Source of the DNA: Bacilli bacterium
Lineage (GTDB): Bacteria > Bacillota_I > Bacilli_A > RF39 > UBA660
Reading direction: 5' to 3'
Assembly: GCA_900768345.1 (NCBI GenBank)
Contig: CAAGCO010000007.1
Span: 1-64,000 of the forward strand
Length of the DNA: 64,000 nucleotides
Below, piece by piece: positions 23,745 through 32,539 of the stretch. Below the pieces are notes generated by a model. It was not told the origin of the DNA and did not search any database. It saw only the letters and a list, made by a program, of their open reading frames with translations. Made by a program: the position numbers and the translations under genes. The stretch's first letter is position 1, and each line of letters starts with the position of its first letter.

Positions 23745-25934
23745 ATGAATAAGATTGATCTTAGTATTGGAGGAATGAGTTGTAGTGCTTGTTCTTCTGG
23801 ACTTGAAAAATATTTAAATAAAAAAAAGGGTATAGTAGATGCTTCAGTTAATTTAGTTCTTGCGATGGCTACTATAAAATATGAAGGAATTGGTATTAAT
23901 GATATAGAAAAATATATCAAGGAAGCTGGTTTTGAAAGTTTAGGTCCTTATGATTTGTTTAAAGAAAAGAAAAATAAAAATATTAAAAGAAATTTAATTA
24001 TATATAGTGTATTAGTTTTAATTTTACTATATGTGTCTATGTCTCATATGATAGGACTTCCAACTATTGATTTTCTTAATATGGAAAATCATGCTAATAA
24101 TTACTCTATATGTTTATTAGTTCTTACTATTCCGTTTATGATTTATGGCTTAGACATATTTAAGGGCGGTTATAAGAACTTAATACATAAAACACCTAAC
24201 ATGGATACTCTTGTGTCTATTGGTGTCTTATCAAGCTTTATTTATAGCTTATTTAGTAGTATTATGATTATTCTTGATAAAGATATGTTTGTCCATAATT
24301 TATATTATGAAAGTGCTGGAGTAGTTATATATTTCATAAAACTTGGAAGATATATAGATTCTAAAAGTAAAGAAAAAACTAAAGAGGCAATAAAGTCTTT
24401 AGTACAAATAACTCCTATGAAAGCTTTAGTTAAAACTAAAGATGGAGAAAAAGAAGTAACTATTGATGAAGTTAAAGTGGGAGATATTTTAATTTGTAAA
24501 CCTGGTATGAAGTTTGCAGTTGATGGTATTATTGTTGATGGTAGTACTCATGTAGATGAATCTTTTATTACAGGAGAGAGTAAACTAAATAAAAAGAGTA
24601 TTAATGATAAAGTGGTTGCTGGTAGTTTAAATATAGATGGCTCTGTTTTATATGAAGCAAAGGCTATAGGAAAAAATTCAACAATATCTGAAATAGTTAG
24701 ATTAGTTGTTGATGCTAGTAATACGAAGGCTCCAATTGCTAGATTTGCTGATAAGGTTAGTGGTTACTTTGTACCAAGTATAATTTTAATAGCTGTTATA
24801 ACATTTGCTAGTTATTTGTTACTTGGTAAAGGTATTAACAATAGTTTAGTTCATTTTGTTAATGTATTAGTTGTTTCATGCCCTTGTGCTTTAGGGCTTG
24901 CTACTCCTCTTGCAATAGTTGTGAGTGAAGGTGTATGTGCTAAAAATGGTATTCTTGTAAAGAATAGTGAAACACTTGAAAACTCATATAAAATAGATAC
25001 TATATGTTTTGATAAAACTGGTACTCTTACATATGGAAACTTAAAAGTTAATAAAATTAATAATTATAGTGATTATAAAGATACTGAACTTAAAGTAATT
25101 ATTTCATCTTTAGAAAGTAAATCTAGTCATCCGATAGCTAGTGCATTCAAAGATGAAAAGTTTAAACTTAAAGATGTAAAAAATTATAAAAATATAGATG
25201 GAGTAGGCTTAGAAGGAAAGATAGAAGATAATAAATATTATGTTGGTAATGCTAGATTATTTGAAAAATTAAAAATAGAAAATAAATACTCTGATGATGA
25301 AAATGAATTAACTAAAGATGGTAATAGTATTCTTTATGTTATTGAAAATAAAAAAGTAATTGCATTGGTTGGTGTAAAAGATATTATTAGGGACGATGCT
25401 AAAAAAATAATTAGTGAATTAAATGCTGGTAGAGAAGTAATAATGTTAACAGGTGATAATGAAGTTACTGCAAATGTTATTGCAAAAGAATTAAATATAA
25501 ATAAAATTATTTCTAATGTACTTCCAAGTGAAAAGGTAAAAGAAATAAATAATTTAATGAAAGAAAAAACAGTTATGATGATAGGGGATGGAATAAATGA
25601 TGCTCCTAGTCTTGCAACTGCATCTATTGGTGTTTCTATTGGAAGTGGTACTGATATAGCTAATGATTCATCAGATGTAATACTTATGAATGATAATTTA
25701 GTAAATATAGTCAATTTAATTAATATTAGTAAAAGTACAATTAAAATTATAAAAGAGAATTTATTCTGGGCATTCTTTTATAATATATGTATGATACCTA
25801 TAGCAATAGGATTATTAAGCAGATTTGGTATTAATATGAATCCCATGATAGCGGGTTTATCAATGACATTAAGTAGTGTTACTGTTATGTTAAATACATT
25901 AAGATTAAAAAGAGTAAAGGTAAGGAAGTGTTAA
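23745..25934 (+). CDS. copA: copper-exporting P1B-type ATPase CopA
   Basis: CopA pumps Cu+ out of the cytosol with ATP. The protein has 729 residues: one N-terminal HMA domain with GMSCSAC (Cys13, Cys16), eight TM segments, TGES in the actuator, and CPC in the sixth TM (Cys379-Pro-Cys381), the Cu+ signature. The phosphorylated Asp423 lies in DKTGT; SHP marks the nucleotide domain and GDGIND the hinge (Asp615). The longest frame begins at a TTG inside the -35 box and cannot be right. ATG 23745 with GGTGAT upstream gives a 5' leader of only about 10 nt. The stop is followed within 2 bp by copZ. Confidence 0.95.
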   Translation: MNKIDLSIGGMSCSACSSGLEKYLNKKKGIVDASVNLVLAMATIKYEGIGINDIEKYIKEAGFESLGPYDLFKEKKNKNIKRNLIIYSVLVLILLYVSMSHMIGLPTIDFLNMENHANNYSICLLVLTIPFMIYGLDIFKGGYKNLIHKTPNMDTLVSIGVLSSFIYSLFSSIMIILDKDMFVHNLYYESAGVVIYFIKLGRYIDSKSKEKTKEAIKSLVQITPMKALVKTKDGEKEVTIDEVKVGDILICKPGMKFAVDGIIVDGSTHVDESFITGESKLNKKSINDKVVAGSLNIDGSVLYEAKAIGKNSTISEIVRLVVDASNTKAPIARFADKVSGYFVPSIILIAVITFASYLLLGKGINNSLVHFVNVLVVSCPCALGLATPLAIVVSEGVCAKNGILVKNSETLENSYKIDTICFDKTGTLTYGNLKVNKINNYSDYKDTELKVIISSLESKSSHPIASAFKDEKFKLKDVKNYKNIDGVGLEGKIEDNKYYVGNARLFEKLKIENKYSDDENELTKDGNSILYVIENKKVIALVGVKDIIRDDAKKIISELNAGREVIMLTGDNEVTANVIAKELNINKIISNVLPSEKVKEINNLMKEKTVMMIGDGINDAPSLATASIGVSIGSGTDIANDSSDVILMNDNLVNIVNLINISKSTIKIIKENLFWAFFYNICMIPIAIGLLSRFGINMNPMIAGLSMTLSSVTVMLNTLRLKRVKVRKC

Positions 25935-25935
25935 T

Positions 25936-26163
25936 ATGTTTGAAAAGAAAAACAAAATAATAATTATAGTAGATGGTATGCATTGTGAACATTGCGCTAA
26001 GAAAGTTACTGATGCAATACTTAAAGTAGATGATAGTGCTAAAGTTAAAGTAGATTTAAAGAGTGGGGAAGTAACTATTACTAGTAAAAATTCAGTTGAC
26101 ATTAGTAGTGTAAAAGAAAATGTAAATGAAACTGGGTTTACATTTGTAGGTGTAAAAGAGTAA
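25936..26163 (+). CDS. copZ: CopZ-like copper chaperone (HMA domain)
   Basis: The 75-residue single HMA domain has GMHCEHC and the beta-alpha-beta-beta-alpha-beta pattern. It delivers Cu+ to CopA in the cytosol. It starts right after the copA stop, in the usual copA/copZ arrangement. The first residues (MFEKKNKI) have no signal sequence. It is co-transcribed from the CsoR-type promoter. The downstream broken lipoprotein gene starts at its stop codon. Confidence 0.92.
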   Translation: MFEKKNKIIIIVDGMHCEHCAKKVTDAILKVDDSAKVKVDLKSGEVTITSKNSVDISSVKENVNETGFTFVGVKE

Positions 26164-26516
26164 TATGTAGAAATTTCTTAGTATTTTGGTTACTTTTTTC
26201 AATATTTATTTTATATGCTTGTGATAAGCAAGAAGAAGTAGAAAAGAATAATAATATTATAACTGTAAACCCAGTAGATGGAAAAACATTGCTTGATACT
26301 ACTAATATAACTAGTGATGTTACATTTGTTAATTATGATAGTAACGGGGTAATAATACAATTCATTGTTGTACGTGGTACTGATGGAGAAGTTAGAATTG
26401 CATTTAATACTTGTTAAACATGTAGTCCTTCTCCAAGAGCATATTTTGTTCAAGAGGGAGAATACTTAAAATGTGAAAACTGTGCTAGTTTATTTCACAT
26501 AATAAAAAGAAGTTAA
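26163..26516 (+). pseudogene. broken lipoprotein gene with DUF2318-like CxxC domain
   Basis: One frame runs from 26163 to 26516 and encodes a lipoprotein-type signal (LVFWLLFSIFILYAC), a DKQEEVEK linker and a domain ending NTC-stop-TCSPSPRAYFVQEG...KCENCASLFHI. The TAA at 26415-26417 lies inside the first CxxC pair, where related DUF2318 proteins have CQxC, so a CAA-to-TAA change is the simplest explanation. The frame has no ATG, GTG or TTG at its 5' end; it begins with ATA TGT where a Met would be expected. Two lesions make this a recent pseudogene. Position after copA-copZ suggests a metal or redox role. Confidence 0.72.
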
Positions 26517-26537
26517 CAAACGGTTAACTTCTTTTAC
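26503..26537. terminator. bidirectional terminator between the copper operon and the ABC operon
   Basis: A strong stem AAAAGAAGTTAAC / GTTAACTTCTTTT with loop AAACG and A/T flanks on both sides. Confidence 0.88.
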
Positions 26538-27300
26538 TTATCTCTTCAATAATTTTATACATAACAATCGATATAATTGTTAATAAGAATATACCTGTCA
26601 TTACCAAATCTAAATTAAATACTTGAGAACCATATAATATTAAATAACCAATACCTGCTTTGGATGTTAAGAATTCTCCCATGATAACACCTATTAAACA
26701 CATAGATATATTAATTTTTAACGTATTAATAATAGTACTTTTATTAGATGGTATTACTACATTAAATAATATATCCTTTTTAGTTGCATTAAATGTCTTT
26801 AATAATTTTATCTTTAACTTATCAGTGTTTATAAAACCATTGTATATAGTTTGAATACTAACAATAATAGATATTAATATAGCCATAGTAATAATTCCAT
26901 TTTGATTAGCACCAATCCATATAATTATTATAGGGCCTAATGCTACTTTAGGAAGACTATTTAATATAGTTAAATATGGATCAATAACCTTAGATAGAAA
27001 ATCACTTTCATATAAAATTATAGATATAATAATAGAGAGAAAAGTAGTTATCATAAAAGAAATAATAGTTTCTTTTATGGTTATCCATATATGAATAAAT
27101 AGATTATTTTCAATATAAAGTTTAGATATAGTACTTAATATTTTAGATGGGGAACTAGTAATAAAAGAATTTATATAATTATGACTAGCTAGAAATTGCC
27201 AAATGATTATAAAAAATATAAATATACTAATTTGTGTAATAGATATTAAAAGTTTATTTAGCTTTAATTTTCTTAAATATTTTTTATGTTCATTACTCAT
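26524..27300 (-). CDS. ABC transporter permease, NitT/TauT (SsuC/ThiX-like) family
   Basis: This 258-residue protein has six TM segments, with the conserved coupling motif LPKVALGPIIIIWIG (EAA loop) near residues 115-130, as in SsuC/TauC/ThiX permeases. It is the last gene of a three-gene unit read leftward (substrate binder, ATPase, permease) and overlaps the ATPase gene by 8 bp. Substrates of the family include sulfonates, nitrate, and thiamine or pyrimidine precursors; none can be chosen from this sequence. The gene runs into the bidirectional terminator. Confidence 0.88.
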   Translation of the reverse strand: MSNEHKKYLRKLKLNKLLISITQISIFIFFIIIWQFLASHNYINSFITSSPSKILSTISKLYIENNLFIHIWITIKETIISFMITTFLSIIISIILYESDFLSKVIDPYLTILNSLPKVALGPIIIIWIGANQNGIITMAILISIIVSIQTIYNGFINTDKLKIKLLKTFNATKKDILFNVVIPSNKSTIINTLKINISMCLIGVIMGEFLTSKAGIGYLILYGSQVFNLDLVMTGIFLLTIISIVMYKIIEEISKRS

Positions 27301-28045
27301 TATTATCTATTTCCTTCCAGATAAGTTTGTAGTAATCTTTAAATTCTTTTGCTTCTCTATTATTTATTGGTGTACTTTTGTTAGATAAATTTATTTCATG
27401 TATATTTTTAATAGTTGCTGGTCTTTTAGAGAAAACTATTATTTTATTACACATTGAAATTGCTTCAGCAATATCATGAGTCACTATTACAACAGTTTTA
27501 TTTTCTTCTTTGATTATTTTAAATACATCATCTCCAACTTTTAATCTTGTTTGATAATCAAGAGCACTATAAGGTTCATCTAGAAGTAGAATATCAGGTT
27601 TCATTGCTAATGTTCTAATAAGTGCTAATCTTTGTTTCATACCACCTGATAGAGAACTTGGATACTTATTAATAAAATCATATAGATCATATTTTTTTAA
27701 TAGAGATAAAACATACTCTTTGTTATTTTTGGTAAGTTTATGTTTTATTTTTAAACCAAGTAGCGCATTATCAAGAACAGTTAACCATGGAAATAATGCA
27801 TCTTCTTGAAGCATATATGAAACTTTTATGCCATTTTTAATATTTATATTTCCTTTATAATTTTTATCAAGATTAGATATTATATTTAGTATAGAACTTT
27901 TTCCACAACCTGAAGGTCCTATAAGACCAATAAAGTCACCAGAATCAATATTAAAACTTATATTATTTAAAGCTTCTATTTCTCCTTCGGTTGTATGGTA
28001 AACTTTAGATATGTTTTTAACTTCTAAAATATTAGTTGTATTCAT
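27293..28045 (-). CDS. ABC transporter ATP-binding protein, NitT/TauT family
   Basis: This 250-residue cytosolic ATPase has Walker A GPSGCGKSS, Q-loop MLQEDALFPW, signature LSGGMKQR, Walker B ILLLDEP and switch VTHD. The QEDALFPW Q-loop and AEAIS after the H-loop are typical of SsuB/TauB/ThiZ. It overlaps the binder gene upstream by 14 bp and the permease downstream by 8 bp, so all three are translationally coupled. It energises import of the ligand bound by the protein at 28032. Confidence 0.92.
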   Translation of the reverse strand: MNTTNILEVKNISKVYHTTEGEIEALNNISFNIDSGDFIGLIGPSGCGKSSILNIISNLDKNYKGNINIKNGIKVSYMLQEDALFPWLTVLDNALLGLKIKHKLTKNNKEYVLSLLKKYDLYDFINKYPSSLSGGMKQRLALIRTLAMKPDILLLDEPYSALDYQTRLKVGDDVFKIIKEENKTVVIVTHDIAEAISMCNKIIVFSKRPATIKNIHEINLSNKSTPINNREAKEFKDYYKLIWKEIDNNE

Positions 28046-29000
28046 TAGTTATTAAATCATCTATATTAACTTTTTTATCTATTGTTTTACCATATATCAT
28101 AATATCTAATAATCTATTATAGTCTTTTTTGTTTATGTATGTTGAATTATACCATGAGTCAGCACTTTTATATCTTTCTACTATAGTTGTTAGGTCTTCA
28201 ATAGAAGTATCACTAAATTGATTTTTAATAGCATTAGCTATAGTTTTAGCATCATTTTTATGTACAAATTCTAATCCTTTATTTAGTGCTTTATTAAATT
28301 TCTTTATGACATCTTTATTCTTTTTAATGTAACTTTCTTTAGCATAGAATGTAGTGTAGGGAACACTACCTGATATATTACCAAGAGATGAAAGTACACA
28401 ACCTGAACCTTCTTTTTCAACTTTTAGAGCATTTGGTTCAAAAAGATTAACAAAGTCTCCTTGACCACTTATATATGCGCCAGTTAGAGATGCAAAGTCT
28501 ATAGATGTATCAATAATAACATCTTTTTCATCAATATTTGATTCTTTTAGGGCATACTTAAACATAAGTAATGGCATACCACCACTTCTTCCAGCTAATA
28601 CTTTTTTACCTTTTAAATCCTGTACACTAAAATTATCTTTATATTTACAATCTCCAACTATAAATTGTCCATCTCTTTTAGTAAGAGATGCAAACGTTAC
28701 TAGTTTTTCATTACTATTATTATAAATATAAACAGTTGCTTCTGGCCCGGAAAAACCTATGGTTGCATCTTCAGATATAACAGATGCAGCTACCTTATCA
28801 GCACCCGGTGTTAAAACAACTTCAATATCAAGTCCTTCACTTTCAAAATATTTATTTTCAAGAGCTACATACCAAGGACTATAAAATACTGAATGTGTAA
28901 CTTCTGAAACAACAATTCTTTTGCTTTCATCTTTCTTAAAAGAAAAACCAATTATAAATATTAAAAATATAGTTACTACTATAAGAATTATTTTTTTCAT
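28032..29000 (-). CDS. NMT1/SsuA-type substrate-binding protein of the ABC transporter
   Basis: This 322-residue periplasmic-binding fold protein of the NitT/TauT/ThiY class has conserved VTHSVFYSPWYVALENKYF near the start, TPGADKVAASV, and GFSGPEATVY in the ligand cleft. The N-terminal hydrophobic segment (about 3-19) is followed by FKKDES with no lipobox Cys. The protein therefore appears to be held by an uncleaved anchor or secreted, unlike most Gram-positive binders. The RBS is GCGAGG. It is the first gene of the ABC operon; no riboswitch fits in the short leader. Confidence 0.85.
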   Translation of the reverse strand: MKKIILIVVTIFLIFIIGFSFKKDESKRIVVSEVTHSVFYSPWYVALENKYFESEGLDIEVVLTPGADKVAASVISEDATIGFSGPEATVYIYNNSNEKLVTFASLTKRDGQFIVGDCKYKDNFSVQDLKGKKVLAGRSGGMPLLMFKYALKESNIDEKDVIIDTSIDFASLTGAYISGQGDFVNLFEPNALKVEKEGSGCVLSSLGNISGSVPYTTFYAKESYIKKNKDVIKKFNKALNKGLEFVHKNDAKTIANAIKNQFSDTSIEDLTTIVERYKSADSWYNSTYINKKDYNRLLDIMIYGKTIDKKVNIDDLITNEYN

Positions 29001-29049
29001 ATAACCTCGCTTTCATAGTAATATATTCTAAATAAATATTTTTGTTAAA

Positions 29050-29075
29050 TTAAAAAGACTTTATAGTCTTTTATA
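29050..29075 (-). terminator. terminator of the transglutaminase-like gene
   Basis: Stem AAAAGACT / AGTCTTTT with loop TTAT, at the 3' end of the minus-strand gene. It overlaps the stop codon and lies before the ABC operon promoter region (29001-29050). Confidence 0.65.
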
Positions 29076-30534
29076 ATGCTTTAGTTGGTTTTTCTATATT
29101 TTCAACTTCTCTCATTCTATTTTTTAGTTCATCACTTACTATTATAAATTCATCACTTATTAAATTAAGTAAGTTACCAATTTTAGCAAATTTTCCACTA
29201 ATAGGATTAAAGTAATAATAAGTATTACTATTATCTATTGAAAATATTATGTCATATTTTTTTCTTTTCGTTGAGTATACAACATATCTTTGAATTCTAT
29301 TTCTTACTAAAGAATATTTAGGATTTATTTTGATTCCTGCATTTGCTTTAAATTCTTTTAATTCAGGAAACATGTTATCAATAAACATATCAATGAAATC
29401 TAATTTTTCTGCTAAACCTGTAAATTTTGATGTTAAAGGTTTTACTGTTTCATTACAAGAGAAGAATTTAGGAAATAAATATTCAAATTTTTTCTCTATA
29501 TAAGTTAGTGAACAGTATCCATTTTCATCAATTTTGTATTTATCATCTACGAAAGAAATTCCGAGTTGGCCAATAACATTTCTGTATTTTTTGGCATCTT
29601 TATTTTCAAGAGCTTTTCTTAATGCTTTTATTTTTCCATTAGTGTCTTTATCTTGCTCTGGATCGTGTCCATAAAATGTTGCTCTTTCTTTAATGTAATC
29701 TATCCATTTATCTACTTTATCCATACTAAATTCTTTTTTATTTAAATATTCTTCAATAGTTAAATCTCCAACTTTATAGTTTGTAATATCTTTAAAGAAA
29801 TCAGTATCATATCCAAGTTCCATAAGATATGTATTTTTTCTTGAATACATTTTTAAATAATCTATAAATATATCATCGTAACCATTATATCTTTTTCTTT
29901 TACCATTATTTTCTTCAACATAGTAGGGGATAATATATCCAATTTTTTCATCTATTTTTTCTATTTCTTCATCAGTTAGTACGGTATTATTTATTTGTGA
30001 TCCTTTATATACTTGAACTTTTTTGTTATCAGCTTCTCTATAATAGTCAATTCTATTAGCGAAGTGTTTAGTTTTCATATTAAATTGTATATAAAATAGA
30101 TCGGGTATAATTGTTAAAAAATATTTTCTATTATTTTCTCCAGTGACACATAAAAACCAATGGTGAACATCTAATGTTTCCTTAGTTTCTTCATCAGTGA
30201 ATTGATTGTAATCAACTGTTTCCATTAATTCACTTTCTATGCCAAGTTTATCATATATTCTTTTCAAAATTATTGCGGAAGATTTACATATAACTGATAA
30301 ATTAGTAATTCTTTTACTTTCATATGTTCTTTTTAATTTATCAAATGAATAATTTTTATATTCTAGTTTTCTTCCTAATGAATAGAAGAAATCTACGTTT
30401 TTTGAAATAATTTTACCTATGTATAAATAAACATATCTTATTATTTCATCTTTATTCCATTCTGGTTTAATAGAGTTAATAATATCATCTTCAATTATTT
30501 TAAGTCTAGTATCATAATTTGAATTTACTATCAT
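29071..30534 (-). CDS. cytosolic protein with transglutaminase-like Cys-His-Asp triad, unknown function
   Basis: This 487-residue protein has no signal or TM. In the N-terminal part the pattern VICKSSAIILKRIYDKLGI (Cys83), then VHHWFLCV (His124/His125) and LTIIPDL (Asp145), has the order and spacing of the transglutaminase/papain-like catalytic core. The rest (about 200-487) is charged and helical, with no recognised domain. The longest frame starts at 30588, but AAGGAG precedes the ATG at 30534 (MIVNSNYD). It is a single-gene unit next to an ABC operon and a broken gene. It may be an effector, a peptidase or an amidase. Confidence 0.5.
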   Translation of the reverse strand: MIVNSNYDTRLKIIEDDIINSIKPEWNKDEIIRYVYLYIGKIISKNVDFFYSLGRKLEYKNYSFDKLKRTYESKRITNLSVICKSSAIILKRIYDKLGIESELMETVDYNQFTDEETKETLDVHHWFLCVTGENNRKYFLTIIPDLFYIQFNMKTKHFANRIDYYREADNKKVQVYKGSQINNTVLTDEEIEKIDEKIGYIIPYYVEENNGKRKRYNGYDDIFIDYLKMYSRKNTYLMELGYDTDFFKDITNYKVGDLTIEEYLNKKEFSMDKVDKWIDYIKERATFYGHDPEQDKDTNGKIKALRKALENKDAKKYRNVIGQLGISFVDDKYKIDENGYCSLTYIEKKFEYLFPKFFSCNETVKPLTSKFTGLAEKLDFIDMFIDNMFPELKEFKANAGIKINPKYSLVRNRIQRYVVYSTKRKKYDIIFSIDNSNTYYYFNPISGKFAKIGNLLNLISDEFIIVSDELKNRMREVENIEKPTKAL

Positions 30535-30558
30535 AGATATTCTCCTTATTCTTATATA

Positions 30559-30588
30559 AGTATAACATAAAAGAATATAGTTAAACAA
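30559..30588 (-). promoter_or_regulatory. promoter of the transglutaminase-like gene
   Basis: On the minus strand: TTGTTT (30588-30583), 18-bp spacer, TATACT (30564-30559). Its position confirms that the ATG at 30534 lies downstream of the start site and the 30588 start does not. Confidence 0.55.
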
Positions 30589-30671
30589 TTAAAATTAGTT
30601 GAGTGATGTACAAACGTCTTTTCGCTTGATCGAGGTGGGTGGGGGACATATTATAATAGATATAGATAGAT

Positions 30672-30883
30672 ATGATTAAGAATAATAGAGTAGTCATAAA
30701 AATTATATTGATACTTTTAGTAGTTGCTTCAATACTTGGAGTAATTGGTTTTATATACTCATATTTCAGTTTAAGAATGTGTCTGCTATTGTTGGTTATG
30801 CTAAAGATGAAGGAGTTGCTGATAAGTTTAATGATAGTAGTGTTACTGGTATACCTAGTACATTAAAATTTGTAGTTAAATAA
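30672..30883 (+). pseudogene. broken gene for a small membrane-anchored protein
   Basis: The ATG at 30672 opens a TM segment (MIKNNRVV then a hydrophobic run to about residue 32). The coherent sequence then switches frame: from 30773 the other frame reads KNVSAIVGYAKDEGVADKF, then NDSSVTGIPSTLKFVVK and a stop at 30881-30883. The tail resembles the end of an FxLYD-type extracellular domain. A deletion with frame change between the two parts is the simplest reading. The 64-residue frame that continues without the switch ends at 30866 in an uncharacteristic Leu/Met-rich run. Confidence 0.6.
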
Positions 30884-30920
30884 CTATAATTTATCAATTT
30901 TATTTTTTATAATAACTAAT

Positions 30921-30950
30921 TTGACAATAAGTATCCGTTTAATGTAAAAT
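30921..30950 (+). promoter_or_regulatory. promoter of the 112-residue protein gene
   Basis: TTGACA (30921-30926), 18-bp spacer, TAAAAT (30945-30950), then the RBS AGAGGTG before ATG 30969. Confidence 0.6.
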
Positions 30951-30968
30951 AATACTAGAGGTGTTTAT

Positions 30969-31307
30969 ATGATTGATGAACATTCTGATGTGGAAGTATA
31001 TGTTCCATTAAAGGTAGTAAATGGTAAATTAAAAAAGGATGGCTCATACTTATTCTTTTCTAAAGAAATGGGTAATGGTGATATAGTATATTATGCTTAT
31101 AATTCTGCAAGTCGTACATTAGGTCATGTAGACAATATCATGAGATTTTTAATGTCTTGTAAAGTTGTTAAACTAGCAAAATTAACACCAAATCAAAAAC
31201 TTGGATGTATAACTGCTTTGGGTAAAACATTAAGCCAAAATAATAATCAAAATAACTTAAAAAACTATAAAAATATAATTTCTAAAAGTAGACATATAGT
31301 CTTATAA
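30969..31307 (+). CDS. hypothetical cytosolic protein
   Basis: This 112-residue soluble protein has no signal or TM: an N-terminal beta-rich half (VYVPLKVVNGKL, SYLFFSKEMGNGD) and a helical C-terminal half ending in an Asn/Gln-rich tail. I do not recognise it. It has its own promoter and a good RBS (AGAGGTG). A weak hairpin GAAAG-TTTAT-CTTTC with a T-run (31316-31337) follows, so it is probably transcribed alone ahead of surface locus B. Confidence 0.6.
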   Translation: MIDEHSDVEVYVPLKVVNGKLKKDGSYLFFSKEMGNGDIVYYAYNSASRTLGHVDNIMRFLMSCKVVKLAKLTPNQKLGCITALGKTLSQNNNQNNLKNYKNIISKSRHIVL

Positions 31308-31349
31308 AAATGTTTGAAAGTTTATCTTTCTTTTTTTATCGTTAAAATA

Positions 31350-31378
31350 TTGTGTTTTTTCTAAAACTAGTATATAAT
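31350..31378 (+). promoter_or_regulatory. promoter of surface locus B, first unit
   Basis: TTGTGT (31350-31355), 17-bp spacer, TATAAT (31373-31378). A second TATAAT lies at 31386-31391. AAGGAGG follows at 31401-31407. Confidence 0.5.
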
Positions 31379-31412
31379 TAGTTTGTATAATGTATAGGGT
31401 AAGGAGGAAATG

Positions 31413-32531
31413 ATGAGGTGCATAGCAGATGTTTTTTTAAAACAAAAAGCTAAATGCATTCTTAAAAACGTAGATATACTTATTCGTGATGAGGTTGTTC
31501 CATATCCAAAAAATATAGAAGACTTTGAAATATGTATAGATAAATTCTATCAAGACTTCTTTTTTGGAAATAGAAACATAGATAAAGCTCTAGAAGAATA
31601 TACAGAAATATTTGAAAAATATGGTGTAGTTAGTATTGTACCAAAAAGAATGCTTTTACTTATTTTTGAAAATGTAGTTGATTACTTAGATTTGATTGAT
31701 AATAAAAAGTTATTCAATTGGTATTATTTAGTAGCTAAACTTATGCTTTTAAATATTGCTTTAGAAGAATATTCTAATTCATTAACTAAAGATAAATACA
31801 GTTATGAAGAAATCATAAAGATGTTTGAAGTTAAGAATAAGTCACTTTTTGATTCTGAAGTAAAAGAATTGTTTGATGAAAAATATATTAAAATAATTAA
31901 AAATATTACTAAAGAAAGTAAAAACTATAAAAAGTGTCTAAGAGAATTGTCGAAATCACCTTTAAAAGTTTATTATGACGTAGTTGGTAATTTAAATGGT
32001 ATTAATTACTATATGTCAAGAATTCATTTTGATAAAGAAGAATTTAGTGGTATTGATTCTAGTCATGTATATGATGCGTTTATTAAATATGAATTTGCGA
32101 TAGACTTTAAGTATATTGAAGCTGAAAATGTAAGCTTTCAAATAGTTAAAGATGTTTTCTCTGATAAAAAGAATACATTATATTTTATAAAACTTCCGAA
32201 TGGATTTTTTAGGCTTAGAACTAATGTTACTAAGATGCTTAATATTATAGAACCTAAAACTCTTAATCATTTTGTATTTTTAGTACCATATAGTGAATTA
32301 ATTTCTAGAGATATTAAAGTAAAAGAGCTGAAGAATGCTGGTGTTATGATTGGCGTTTATCATTTAAATACTCTAGAACAAAAATCTATTAAACTTAAAG
32401 GCCTTGTAAATTATTTATTTTTAAAGCCTGGTGAAGTTACTAATTATGAAAGTATTATCAATTTTTCTAGAAGCATTAATGCCACAATTGTAGAAGAATA
32501 TGATAATGGAACTTATAAAATGTATAAGTAG
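31413..32531 (+). CDS. hypothetical protein, first gene of surface locus B
   Basis: This 372-residue, mostly helical soluble protein has no signal peptide. A candidate second domain (about 205-372) has alternating strands and helices (VFSDKKNTLYFIKLPNGFFRL, HFVFLVPYSELI, GVMIGVYHLNT). I do not recognise the family. AAGGAGG (31401-31407) favours the second ATG (31413) over the first (31410). The next gene follows after 8 bp, so it is co-transcribed with TasA-like proteins and a signal peptidase. A regulatory or assembly role is inferred only from position. Confidence 0.65.
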   Translation: MRCIADVFLKQKAKCILKNVDILIRDEVVPYPKNIEDFEICIDKFYQDFFFGNRNIDKALEEYTEIFEKYGVVSIVPKRMLLLIFENVVDYLDLIDNKKLFNWYYLVAKLMLLNIALEEYSNSLTKDKYSYEEIIKMFEVKNKSLFDSEVKELFDEKYIKIIKNITKESKNYKKCLRELSKSPLKVYYDVVGNLNGINYYMSRIHFDKEEFSGIDSSHVYDAFIKYEFAIDFKYIEAENVSFQIVKDVFSDKKNTLYFIKLPNGFFRLRTNVTKMLNIIEPKTLNHFVFLVPYSELISRDIKVKELKNAGVMIGVYHLNTLEQKSIKLKGLVNYLFLKPGEVTNYESIINFSRSINATIVEEYDNGTYKMYK

Positions 32532-32539
32532 GTGACATT

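Noticed and set aside
26415..26417. Read-through or selenocysteine-like recoding at the in-frame stop within CxxC
   Set aside because: The codon is TAA, not TGA, and the frame also lacks a start codon. A nonsense mutation in a decaying gene is simpler.
28032..29050. TPP or other riboswitch upstream of the NitT/TauT-type ABC operon
   Set aside because: The leader between start codon and the upstream gene is about 70 bp and shows no THI-box or other recognisable motif.
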